This document shows positions 26,204 to 32,175 of a stretch of DNA of 32,175 bases, in pieces. How positions within the stretch are numbered: position 1 is the first letter of the stretch; every line of letters starts with the position of its first letter. Made by a program: the position numbers and the translations under genes. The notes beneath the pieces are model-generated. The model saw nothing but the letters and a program-made list of their open reading frames with translations. It was not told the origin of the DNA and ran no database searches. This DNA is from Methanobacteriaceae archaeon 41_258 (GTDB lineage: Archaea; Methanobacteriota; Methanobacteria; Methanobacteriales; DSM-23052). Location of the stretch: the NCBI GenBank assembly GCA_001507955.1, contig LGEU01000002.1, forward strand, positions 1 through 32,175, written 5' to 3'.

Positions 26204-26755
26204 TTGTATTATAAAACAAAGATCGTAGACACGGTTAGAATACCACCACACCGTTTTGAAGAGCCCCTAGAAGAGGTTACATTCGACATACTCAATGAAA
26301 CATATGTAGGCAAGATGGATAAAAAACTTGGACAAATGCTCACAGTAACGGACATAGAAGACATAGGAATAGGCAAGGTCATAATGGGTGACGGGGCCGC
26401 CTACCATGAAGTAACATTCAACGCACTCTTTTTCAAACCAGAACTCCAAGAAGTGGTTGAGGGTGAAGTGATCGAGATAACCAACTTCGGCGCATTCGTG
26501 AGGATAGGCCCCATGGATGGTCTAGTGCATGTTTCACAGGTTACAGACGACTACATAACATATGAGGCCAAGAAGCGCGTCTTAATCGGTAAAGAGACCA
26601 ACAGGAGACTCGAAGAAGGCAACCGTGTGAGGGCTAGGGTAGTCTCATTAAGCCTTAAAGAAGAGGGGAAGATAAAAATAGGCCTCACCATGAGACAGCC
26701 AGGGCTTGGGAGGCTTGAATGGATCGAAGAAGAAAAGAGGAAGAGTAAAAAATGA
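26204..26755 (+). CDS. rpoE1: RNA polymerase subunit Rpo7 (RpoE')
   Basis: This 183-residue subunit forms the polymerase stalk with Rpo4. The N-terminal RNP-like domain begins [17 protein letters not shown]. The C-terminal S1 domain starts near residue 83 with [17 protein letters not shown] and contains [10 protein letters not shown]. The TTG start at 26204 follows AAGGGGGAT. The stop overlaps the Spt4 ATG (ATGA). Rpo4 is not encoded here. Confidence 0.96.
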   Translation: MYYKTKIVDTVRIPPHRFEEPLEEVTFDILNETYVGKMDKKLGQMLTVTDIEDIGIGKVIMGDGAAYHEVTFNALFFKPELQEVVEGEVIEITNFGAFVRIGPMDGLVHVSQVTDDYITYEAKKRVLIGKETNRRLEEGNRVRARVVSLSLKEEGKIKIGLTMRQPGLGRLEWIEEEKRKSKK

Positions 26756-26934
26756 CGCTCAAAGCTTGCACCAAGTGTAAAAGGATCACAGAGGAAGAAC
26801 ATTGCCCAGATTGTGGAGGAGCAACATCTACCAATTGGAGTGGATTGCTCATCATAATCAACCCTGAAAAGTCCAGGATAGCCAGGGAACTGGCCATTAA
26901 CAAACCTGGTGAATATGCGCTGAGGGTCAGATAA
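26752..26934 (+). CDS. spt4: Transcription elongation factor Spt4 (RpoE'')
   Basis: This 60-residue zinc protein partners with Spt5/NusG to make RNA polymerase processive. The zinc ligands are Cys6-x2-Cys9 and Cys18-x2-Cys21, followed by the Spt5-contact strand [15 protein letters not shown]. It was long annotated as RNA polymerase subunit E''. The ATG overlaps the rpo7 stop. The next gene starts 1 nt after its stop. Confidence 0.95.
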   Translation: MTLKACTKCKRITEEEHCPDCGGATSTNWSGLLIIINPEKSRIARELAINKPGEYALRVR

Positions 26935-26935
26935 A

Positions 26936-27445
26936 GTGTTAATCTTACCAAAAAAATTAAGGAAAAAATTAAAGGAACCATTCGGTAGACTATACCCATC
27001 ACCTAAAGAGGCGCTCATACCAGAGGGTGCATTCATAATCTCAGTAGGTGATGTTACAACACATAGACTACTCCAGACAGGTTTAAAACCCCACCTAGCC
27101 ATAATAGATAATCGTGTTCAGAGAAAAACCTCAAAATACAAGATCCGATATGATGCCAAAATCCTAAAATGTGAAAACCCCCCAGGCACTATAACAGATG
27201 AACTCTGGACAATTATAAAAGAGGCCATCAAATCTGGAGATAATCACCTTATCATAGTAGATGGTGAAGAGGATCTTGCAGTTTTACCATCAATCATATT
27301 AGCACCAACAGATGCCATCATATTATATGGACAACCCAATGAGGGGGTTGTCCTAGTCAAAGCAGAGAAGATGAAGCAAAAAGCAGAAAATCTAATTAGA
27401 GAATTTAAGGAGGTAAAAGCAGATGGAGATCAGAATAACCGATGA
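26936..27445 (+). CDS. GTP-dependent dephospho-CoA kinase (DUF359)
   Basis: This 169-residue protein belongs to the DUF359 family, shown in Thermococcus to phosphorylate dephospho-CoA with GTP, the last step of archaeal coenzyme A synthesis. Seen: LYPSPKEAL, SVGDVTTHRLL, IIDNRVQRK, DGEEDLAVLPSI with the catalytic acidic cluster, and LYGQPNEGVVLV. No Walker A motif is present, as expected for this non-canonical kinase. GTG 26936 lies 1 nt after the spt4 stop, and its 3' end overlaps rps24e by 23 nt, so all three are translationally linked. Confidence 0.9.
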   Translation: MLILPKKLRKKLKEPFGRLYPSPKEALIPEGAFIISVGDVTTHRLLQTGLKPHLAIIDNRVQRKTSKYKIRYDAKILKCENPPGTITDELWTIIKEAIKSGDNHLIIVDGEEDLAVLPSIILAPTDAIILYGQPNEGVVLVKAEKMKQKAENLIREFKEVKADGDQNNR

Positions 27446-27728
27446 AAAGGAGAATCCACTCCTTGCAAGGACTGAGATAAAATTTGAATGTTTATATCAG
27501 GGAGAGCCAACACCAAAAATACTCGAAGTTAAAAAGAAGCTAGTTGCTATGCTAAACTCTGATAAAGATCTTCTTGTTGTAGACACTCTAAGACCCTACT
27601 TTGGAGAGGGTAAAGCCAAAGGATATGCCAAACTTTATCAAGACAAGAAAGCACTAGAAAAGATCGAACCAGAACATGTCATAGAAAAGAACCTAGAGAA
27701 GAAAGTGGAAGCTGAGGGAGAAGAATGA
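27423..27728 (+). CDS. rps24e: Ribosomal protein S24e
   Basis: This 101-residue small-subunit protein has the S24e pattern: [44 protein letters not shown], then an acidic C-terminal tail. AAGGAGGT precedes ATG 27423. It begins inside the dephospho-CoA kinase gene and ends overlapping S27ae (ATGA). Confidence 0.95.
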   Translation: MEIRITDEKENPLLARTEIKFECLYQGEPTPKILEVKKKLVAMLNSDKDLLVVDTLRPYFGEGKAKGYAKLYQDKKALEKIEPEHVIEKNLEKKVEAEGEE

Positions 27729-27877
27729 GCAAATATAAATTATATGAAGTTAAAGATGACAAGATCAAGAGAAAGAACCCGTTTTGTCCCAGATGTTCAA
27801 GTGGAGTTTTCATGGCCGACCATGGGGACAGATACGCGTGTGGAAGATGCGGGTATACACAATGGAAAAACAGGTAG
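27725..27877 (+). CDS. rps27ae: Ribosomal protein S27ae
   Basis: A 50-residue zinc-ribbon small-subunit protein translated from ATG 27725 to TAG 27875-27877. Zinc ligands are Cys21-x2-Cys24 and Cys39-x2-Cys42 (PFCPRCSSG and [11 protein letters not shown]). Archaeal S27ae lacks the ubiquitin fusion of eukaryotes, as here. It overlaps the S24e stop by 4 nt, the standard archaeal arrangement. Confidence 0.96.
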   Translation: MSKYKLYEVKDDKIKRKNPFCPRCSSGVFMADHGDRYACGRCGYTQWKNR

Positions 27878-27891
27878 AGGATGGAGGATAA

Positions 27892-29307
27892 TTGAACCTT
27901 AGAGGCGGCAGACTGCAAAAAAAAATGGATGAAGAAGCTGCCAAATTCACATCATCCCTAGAATCCGACCACCACATATTCTACGCCGATATAAAATGTA
28001 ACATAGCCCATACTAGGATGCTAGCCCGAGAGGGCATAATAGACGAAAAAACAGCCCATAAGATAATAAAAGTCTTGGAAGAACTTGGAAAAGAGGGTAT
28101 AAAAGCTCTAAAATTGGATCCATCAGTTGAAGACATCCACATGGCCATAGAGGAATACGTCACGGAAAAGATAGGTGAAGAAGCCGGTTTCATGCACACA
28201 GGGAAATCAAGAAACGACCAGGTAGCAACAGACCTCAGACTCGCCCTCAAAGAAAAAATACGAGAAATACAAAAAGAATTACTAAATTTCATCAAAGTCT
28301 TGGTTAGGATGGCTGAAGACCATAAAGAGACTATAATGGTAGGCTATACACACCTCCAACACGCCCAGGTCACGACCTTCGCCCACCACCTGCTCGCATA
28401 CGCCCATGCATTTAAAAGAGATTATGAACGCTTGAAAGACACTTACAAGAGAGTTGATGTTAACCCCTTGGGTTCAGCGGCCTTGACAACAACTAGCTTC
28501 CCAATAAACAGAAAACTTACAACAAGATTACTAGGATTTAGTGATTACATGGAAAATTCAATGGATGCTGTAAGTAGCCGGGACTTCATAGCAGAGACCA
28601 TATTTGACCTTTCAATGATAGCCGCGAACTTGAGCAGAATCTGTGAAGAGATGATACTCTGGAGCACCTACGAGTTCCGTCTAATCGAATTGGCTGATGA
28701 ATTCTCATCAACCTCATCTATAATGCCCCAGAAGAAAAACCCAGATGTTGCTGAGATAGCCAGGGCCAGAACATCAAACCTCTACAGTAACCTTATGAGC
28801 GTCCTTGGAATTTTGAAGGGCCTACCATATACCTATAATCGGGATCTCCAGGAGATCACACCACACCTTTGGGATGCTCTGGGCACATGCTATGATATGA
28901 TATGTATAGTTAGGAGAATGTTATCAACAGTTAAAGTGAACAGCGAGCGAGGTTTTGAACTTGCAGTTTCCAATTTTGCCACGGCAACCGACCTTGCAGA
29001 TGCTATTGTAATGGAGAAGAAAATCCCTTTCAGGACAGCCCACCAAATCGTGGGACGCCTAATCAACCATGTTATAAAAGAAGGTCTAAGTCTATTAGAT
29101 GTTAATTCAAGTCTAGTGGATAAGGTTAGTGAGGAGATCATAGGGGAAAAACTTGAACTGGATGATGATATTATAAGGAGAGCTCTTGACCCTCATGAGA
29201 ATGTTAAGAGGCGGAATGTTCCAGGTGGACCATCCCCTAGGATGGTGGAAGCCTCTCTCAAAAAATTGGAGGCATATGTTAAAGACGAACTTGAATCATT
29301 AAAGTAA
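27892..29307 (+). CDS. argH: Argininosuccinate lyase
   Basis: The 471-residue enzyme of the fumarase/aspartase superfamily splits argininosuccinate into arginine and fumarate. Seen: [13 protein letters not shown] near the N-terminus, [35 protein letters not shown], and [18 protein letters not shown] with catalytic Ser276. The TTG start at 27892 has GGAGG 4 nt upstream. Placed directly behind ribosomal genes, it is probably the last gene of that operon. Confidence 0.97.
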   Translation: MNLRGGRLQKKMDEEAAKFTSSLESDHHIFYADIKCNIAHTRMLAREGIIDEKTAHKIIKVLEELGKEGIKALKLDPSVEDIHMAIEEYVTEKIGEEAGFMHTGKSRNDQVATDLRLALKEKIREIQKELLNFIKVLVRMAEDHKETIMVGYTHLQHAQVTTFAHHLLAYAHAFKRDYERLKDTYKRVDVNPLGSAALTTTSFPINRKLTTRLLGFSDYMENSMDAVSSRDFIAETIFDLSMIAANLSRICEEMILWSTYEFRLIELADEFSSTSSIMPQKKNPDVAEIARARTSNLYSNLMSVLGILKGLPYTYNRDLQEITPHLWDALGTCYDMICIVRRMLSTVKVNSERGFELAVSNFATATDLADAIVMEKKIPFRTAHQIVGRLINHVIKEGLSLLDVNSSLVDKVSEEIIGEKLELDDDIIRRALDPHENVKRRNVPGGPSPRMVEASLKKLEAYVKDELESLK

Positions 29308-29308
29308 T

Positions 29309-29317
29309 CTATATATA
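29309..29317 (+). promoter_or_regulatory. Box A upstream of the DUF3096 gene
   Basis: CTATATATA is centred about 29 nt before ATG 29342. Archaeal initiation 24-28 nt downstream would fall within a few bases of the ATG. Together with the lack of any Shine-Dalgarno sequence, this suggests a leaderless transcript. Confidence 0.5.
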
Positions 29318-29341
29318 TGTCATGTTATCTTATTCTATTGT

Positions 29342-29482
29342 ATGGTAGCGAAAACAGATCCTCGTGTAATAGGACTCCTTGCAATAATTATAGGCATACT
29401 AATGATCATATACCCCTACCTTGTGGGCTATCTTGTAGGTATCTTCTTGATTGTCTATGGTATATTAAAGTTCTTTGAATAG
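29342..29482 (+). CDS. DUF3096-like small membrane protein
   Basis: A 46-residue protein from ATG 29342 to TAG 29480-29482. A short hydrophilic start (MVAKTDPRV) is followed by two hydrophobic stretches separated by YPYLVGY, forming a helical hairpin; the sequence ends in YGILKFFE. It resembles the tiny DUF3096 proteins, whose function is unknown. No ribosome-binding site is visible. The last 18 nt overlap the 3' end of the convergent PP-loop gene. Confidence 0.7.
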   Translation: MVAKTDPRVIGLLAIIIGILMIIYPYLVGYLVGIFLIVYGILKFFE

Positions 29483-30472
29483 GCCCAGGATAAGGGTTAG
29501 CGCCTCTCCAGGTTCTAATATCCCGGCGCGTGTCTCCCTCAGTATCCTTTGTATTGAGTAGCGTCTAAAATGTGGGAATCTCCTGTGAACTTCACCTAGG
29601 AGGGGGCAGCCGAAAACCTGGGATCCTTTGATATTGAATTTTGAAACCACGCCTTTTACTTCCTGTTTAGATGCTGCGAGGAGGGCTGGGAGGTTTAACC
29701 TTAAAATATCATCCACTTGGTTTATAGCTTGGGACGAGGTTGGTAGTAGATCGCCAAATATGACAATCTTAATATCATGATCTCTGGCATAATCTAGTAT
29801 TTTATCATTTAACTTCTTGGAACATCTTCCACATGGGTGGAATCTCCCCTCAAGGGCCTCTTTTATAAGATCTGAAAAATCAACCTTAATATATTCGTGA
29901 TTTATTTTTAATTTCTTGGATAGTCTTTTTATGTTTTCTTTAACATGTCCTGGTAGTATTATGGTCCCAGGGTCTACTGTTATGGCTTTCACTTTAAAAC
30001 CGAGGTTTTTCGCGATTATGGTGGAAAAGCTGCTGTCAACTCCACCAGATAATGCCACTATAACTTCTTCATTCAGATCTTCAAACTTATATTCTAGAGG
30101 GTCAAATTCTGGGATTTTATCCAGCCTTTTTTGTAGAAGATCCCTGAAAACCTTGAGTTGGTCTGGGAATATTCCCTCTCTTATTAAAGATTCTATTTTA
30201 TTTAGTGAAAGTTTTATCCTATACTTTTTCAAGATTAGATCAGTATAAGCTTCAACATGGACTCTGCCAATCCCAAGGGCTTCTTTGAGCCTGCCAACAA
30301 CCCATCCCCCCTTCCCTATTATAACAGATTTATCTGATCTGTCAGGGGCTATTATGATGAGCTCATCTTTTTCCTTGTTGAAAATAGTCTCTTTGATGTT
30401 CACATCAACCCTTTCATGGCCTATTTCTTCTCTAAGTTCTTCTATCATCTTCTTTAAATATGAAGACTCCAT
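29465..30472 (-). CDS. KH-domain/PP-loop ATP pyrophosphatase, candidate RNA-modifying enzyme
   Basis: This 335-residue protein joins an N-terminal KH-like RNA-binding region (IIGKGGWVVGRL at 51-62) to an adenylating PP-loop domain (SGGVDSS, 142-148). Three cysteines, Cys214 and Cys217 (HPCGRC) and Cys289 (FGCPL), recall the three-Cys [4Fe-4S] site of TtcA/TtuA tRNA thiolases, but the spacing differs and conservation is unchecked. tRNA thiolation or a related modification is an inference. The ATG at 30472 has no Shine-Dalgarno sequence. A TATA-like TTATTTATT on the minus strand, about 26 nt upstream, suggests leaderless initiation. Confidence 0.8.
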   Translation of the reverse strand: MESSYLKKMIEELREEIGHERVDVNIKETIFNKEKDELIIIAPDRSDKSVIIGKGGWVVGRLKEALGIGRVHVEAYTDLILKKYRIKLSLNKIESLIREGIFPDQLKVFRDLLQKRLDKIPEFDPLEYKFEDLNEEVIVALSGGVDSSFSTIIAKNLGFKVKAITVDPGTIILPGHVKENIKRLSKKLKINHEYIKVDFSDLIKEALEGRFHPCGRCSKKLNDKILDYARDHDIKIVIFGDLLPTSSQAINQVDDILRLNLPALLAASKQEVKGVVSKFNIKGSQVFGCPLLGEVHRRFPHFRRYSIQRILRETRAGILEPGEALTLILGLFKEL

Positions 30473-30570
30473 ATAATATAATAGAGGGATGACAAATAAA
30501 TAAGATCCCTAAAAAATAAGACCCCCCTAGAGAGTATCATATTAAGATTATGAGGAAAGGTGACATTGTA

Positions 30571-31179
30571 ATGCCAGATATTAGAAGCCTCCTCTTCGGG
30601 GATAGAGAGGAAGAATGGATCCGTAAAAGGGAAACCGAGAATATAATAATAGGTTATGGTTATAAGAAGTTCAGTAAGCCCCCAATTATAGGTAAAAACC
30701 CCCTTATAAGATCTAATACTGTTATCTATAATGATGTGACCATCGGCGACAACCTCCGCACAGGCCATAATGTGTTGATCCGTGAAAAGACAACAATTGG
30801 AGACGATGTCCTTATAGGTACCAACACCGTCATAGAGGGCCATTCCAAGATCGGGGATAACGTTAGCATACAATCCAATGTTTACTTGCCGAAAAAAAGT
30901 TACATCGAGGATAATGTCTTCATAGGGCCATGTGCTTGTTTCACCAATGACAGATACCCTGTGAGGGTTAAATATAAACTTAGAGGCCCCATAGTAAGGG
31001 AGGGGGCGTCTATAGGTGCTAACACGACCTTCCTCTCGAATATTGAGGTTGGAGAAGGGGCCATAGTAGCCGCTGGTGCTGTTGTCACGAGGAATGTGCC
31101 CCCATGGTCACTTGCCATAGGAGCCCCTGCAAAAATCAAGGCACTACCACCAAAACTGAAAGTACCTAACAGAATATGA
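30571..31179 (+). CDS. Left-handed beta-helix acyltransferase (hexapeptide repeat)
   Basis: This 202-residue protein is mostly hexapeptide repeats: [25 protein letters not shown] and similar turns, then [47 protein letters not shown] and AIGAPAKI. This is the pattern of sugar O/N-acetyltransferases, usually trimeric and using acyl-CoA, for surface polysaccharide or nucleotide-sugar modification. The substrate cannot be told. ATG 30571 is chosen because AAGGTGA lies 7 nt upstream; ATG 30550 would add seven residues. No other sugar gene is nearby. Confidence 0.85.
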   Translation: MPDIRSLLFGDREEEWIRKRETENIIIGYGYKKFSKPPIIGKNPLIRSNTVIYNDVTIGDNLRTGHNVLIREKTTIGDDVLIGTNTVIEGHSKIGDNVSIQSNVYLPKKSYIEDNVFIGPCACFTNDRYPVRVKYKLRGPIVREGASIGANTTFLSNIEVGEGAIVAAGAVVTRNVPPWSLAIGAPAKIKALPPKLKVPNRI

Positions 31180-31214
31180 AAAGAGAGTAATAGTGGATTG
31201 ACCCCACTATGTGT

Positions 31215-31673
31215 TCATTCTCTTGAATATAATCCTATCATCTGTGTTTTTTCGATTATATGCCCTTCCATGGCCTCTAGAAGCTCCTCTTTGGATGTCT
31301 CGGGTTCAAGGTCGAGGCTCGTGTCAAGAGCATATAATTTGAAGAAGTATCTATGCACACCAAATGGTGGGCATGGACCACCATATCCTATACGCCCAAA
31401 ATCGTTAAATCCTTGTATGATCCCGTTTTCTAATTCTCCGACTTTTTCAACACCCTCTGGGAGACCGTTAAGTTCTGGTGGTATGTTGAATATCAGCCAG
31501 TGCGTCCAGGTTTTGGATGGTGCATCTGGATCATCTGATATTAGAGCGAGTGTAACAGTCCCCTCTGGTATGTCCTCCCAAATGAGTGGTGGTGAAATAT
31601 CTTCACCATCACAAGTATACTTTTTCGGTATTCTCTCTCCATCATTAAAGGCAATGCTTCTAATCTTCAACAT
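31215..31673 (-). CDS. YbhB/YbcL-family (PEBP, Raf-kinase-inhibitor-like) protein
   Basis: The 152-residue protein has the phosphatidylethanolamine-binding-protein fold: the ligand-site motif DDPDAPSKTWTHWLIFNIP (near 47-65), and YGGPCPPFGVHRYFFKLYALD with the conserved GxHRY. No signal peptide is present, so it is cytoplasmic. Prokaryotic members have no settled function. ATG 31673 has GGGGGT at 4 nt. It is convergent with the acyltransferase and divergent from the final ATPase gene. Confidence 0.92.
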   Translation of the reverse strand: MLKIRSIAFNDGERIPKKYTCDGEDISPPLIWEDIPEGTVTLALISDDPDAPSKTWTHWLIFNIPPELNGLPEGVEKVGELENGIIQGFNDFGRIGYGGPCPPFGVHRYFFKLYALDTSLDLEPETSKEELLEAMEGHIIEKTQMIGLYSRE

Positions 31674-31717
31674 GTATACCCCCTAATGTATATTTTATCC
31701 TACACATGAATAATATT

Positions 31718-32175
31718 ATGATGAATCATAAAATAAATGTGCCCTCTGATAATAGTATTTTTGTAGAAACCCAAGCCTATCTTAAACTTAAAAATGTGCT
31801 AGAAGATTTGAAGTATGAGAAGGGGAACATAGTACATGTTATAGGCACTCCCGGCACTGGTAAATCAGCGAACATTTACCGGGCCATAGATGAGCTTGGA
31901 CTTAGGGTATATGATGTGGAATGCCACTTAGAGAACTTGTCAGCAACCCCACAAGAAGTTTTCAAGACCATAATAGATAATATTAAGAGATCATTGGATG
32001 TTAACAGTGCAGATGAAGCTTATAGGCGCCTTTCAACCTTTGACGCTGTTTTGTTCGCTGACAAGTTCCATGACAGTCACTTTTTGAAAGATGATGTTCA
32101 TGGTTTCAGTGAATGGACTCTGAAATCAAGGAAAACCCCAATTTTTTATCTGCTCTGCATCAAAGAATACCTAAA
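31718..32175 (+). CDS. P-loop ATPase, N-terminal part (truncated by window edge)
   Basis: The frame is open to the window edge, giving 152 codons from ATG 31718. Walker A GTPGTGKS is at 43-50; no clear Walker B motif falls within the visible part. The N-terminal VETQAYLKLKNVLEDL precedes the P-loop, as in AAA/STAND-like ATPases of methanogens. It is not obviously Orc1/Cdc6. In-frame ATGs also exist at 31706 and 31721. A TATA-like element (31688-31696) placed about 26 nt before 31718-31721, without a Shine-Dalgarno sequence, suggests leaderless initiation there. Confidence 0.65.
   Translation, partial: MMNHKINVPSDNSIFVETQAYLKLKNVLEDLKYEKGNIVHVIGTPGTGKSANIYRAIDELGLRVYDVECHLENLSATPQEVFKTIIDNIKRSLDVNSADEAYRRLSTFDAVLFADKFHDSHFLKDDVHGFSEWTLKSRKTPIFYLLCIKEYL

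Noticed and set aside
26551-27102. A 183-codon minus-strand frame across rpo7, spt4 and the CoA kinase gene
   Set aside because: It is antisense to three conserved overlapping genes, has no family match and carries no ribosome-binding site.
18765-28900. Change from G/T-rich to A/C-rich coding style between neighbouring genes (thrC versus ndk, and within argH)
   Set aside because: Visible by eye but not measured. All genes are core vertical genes, so there is no support for transfer.

Overview
The window looks like chromosome of a thermophilic hydrogenotrophic methanogen of the Methanobacteriales, most likely a Methanothermobacter. It carries a methanogenesis-marker protein (MtxX), an F420-dependent NADP reductase, an archaeal histone, replication factor C, archaeal translation factors and archaeal/eukaryotic-type ribosomal proteins. 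From memory, the gene order follows the MTH230-MTH272 stretch of M. thermautotrophicus. No rRNA, tRNA, CRISPR array, insertion sequence or prophage was seen. Genes are tightly packed, with many ATGA overlaps and many UUG/GUG starts. The longest gene-free stretches are about 150-200 nt (196-396, 796-950, 19974-20170, 20375-20566) and hold only promoter-like and T-rich sequence.

Layout. 1-795: two minus-strand envelope-type genes (a DUF4012 fragment and a zinc-ribbon/membrane-anchor protein). 951-3196: mtxX, cis-prenyltransferase uppS and a TatD hydrolase. 3198-4844: a carboxymuconolactone-decarboxylase-like protein, facing arfC (riboflavin/F420 precursor reductase) and a DUF483 protein. 4850-7147: DedA membrane protein, a GltB3/FwdC-like beta-helix protein and an unknown protein. 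7140-10239 (minus): rfcL, rfcS and aroE. 10346-18751 (plus): HARP/PIN protein, hisS, hisI, PIN-ATPase-KH protein, a TIM-barrel protein, npdG, hxlB, endA, trpS and a SpoIIM-like membrane protein. 18765-20374: thrC and a histone. 20567-29307: an information-processing supercluster (L7Ae, S28e, L24e, ndk, aIF5B, S6e, aIF2 gamma, an Fcf1-like PIN protein, pyrophosphatase, Rpo7, Spt4, dephospho-CoA kinase, S24e, S27ae) ending in argH. 29342-32175: a DUF3096 miniprotein, a KH + PP-loop enzyme, a hexapeptide acyltransferase, a PEBP-family protein and the start of a P-loop ATPase.

Three genes cannot be read by standard rules. The Fcf1-like PIN gene (25232-25629) needs a -1 shift at an in-phase T TTT TTA heptamer. 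A TGA follows at once, and 10 nt later comes a hairpin with a perfect 9-bp stem. Together this is a textbook-looking -1 frameshift signal, or else a single-base sequence error or mutation. tatD and hisI both have complete conserved N-termini but no in-frame ATG, GTG or TTG ahead of them. In both, an ATA codon sits at ribosome-binding distance from a G-rich Shine-Dalgarno sequence, suggesting AUA initiation.
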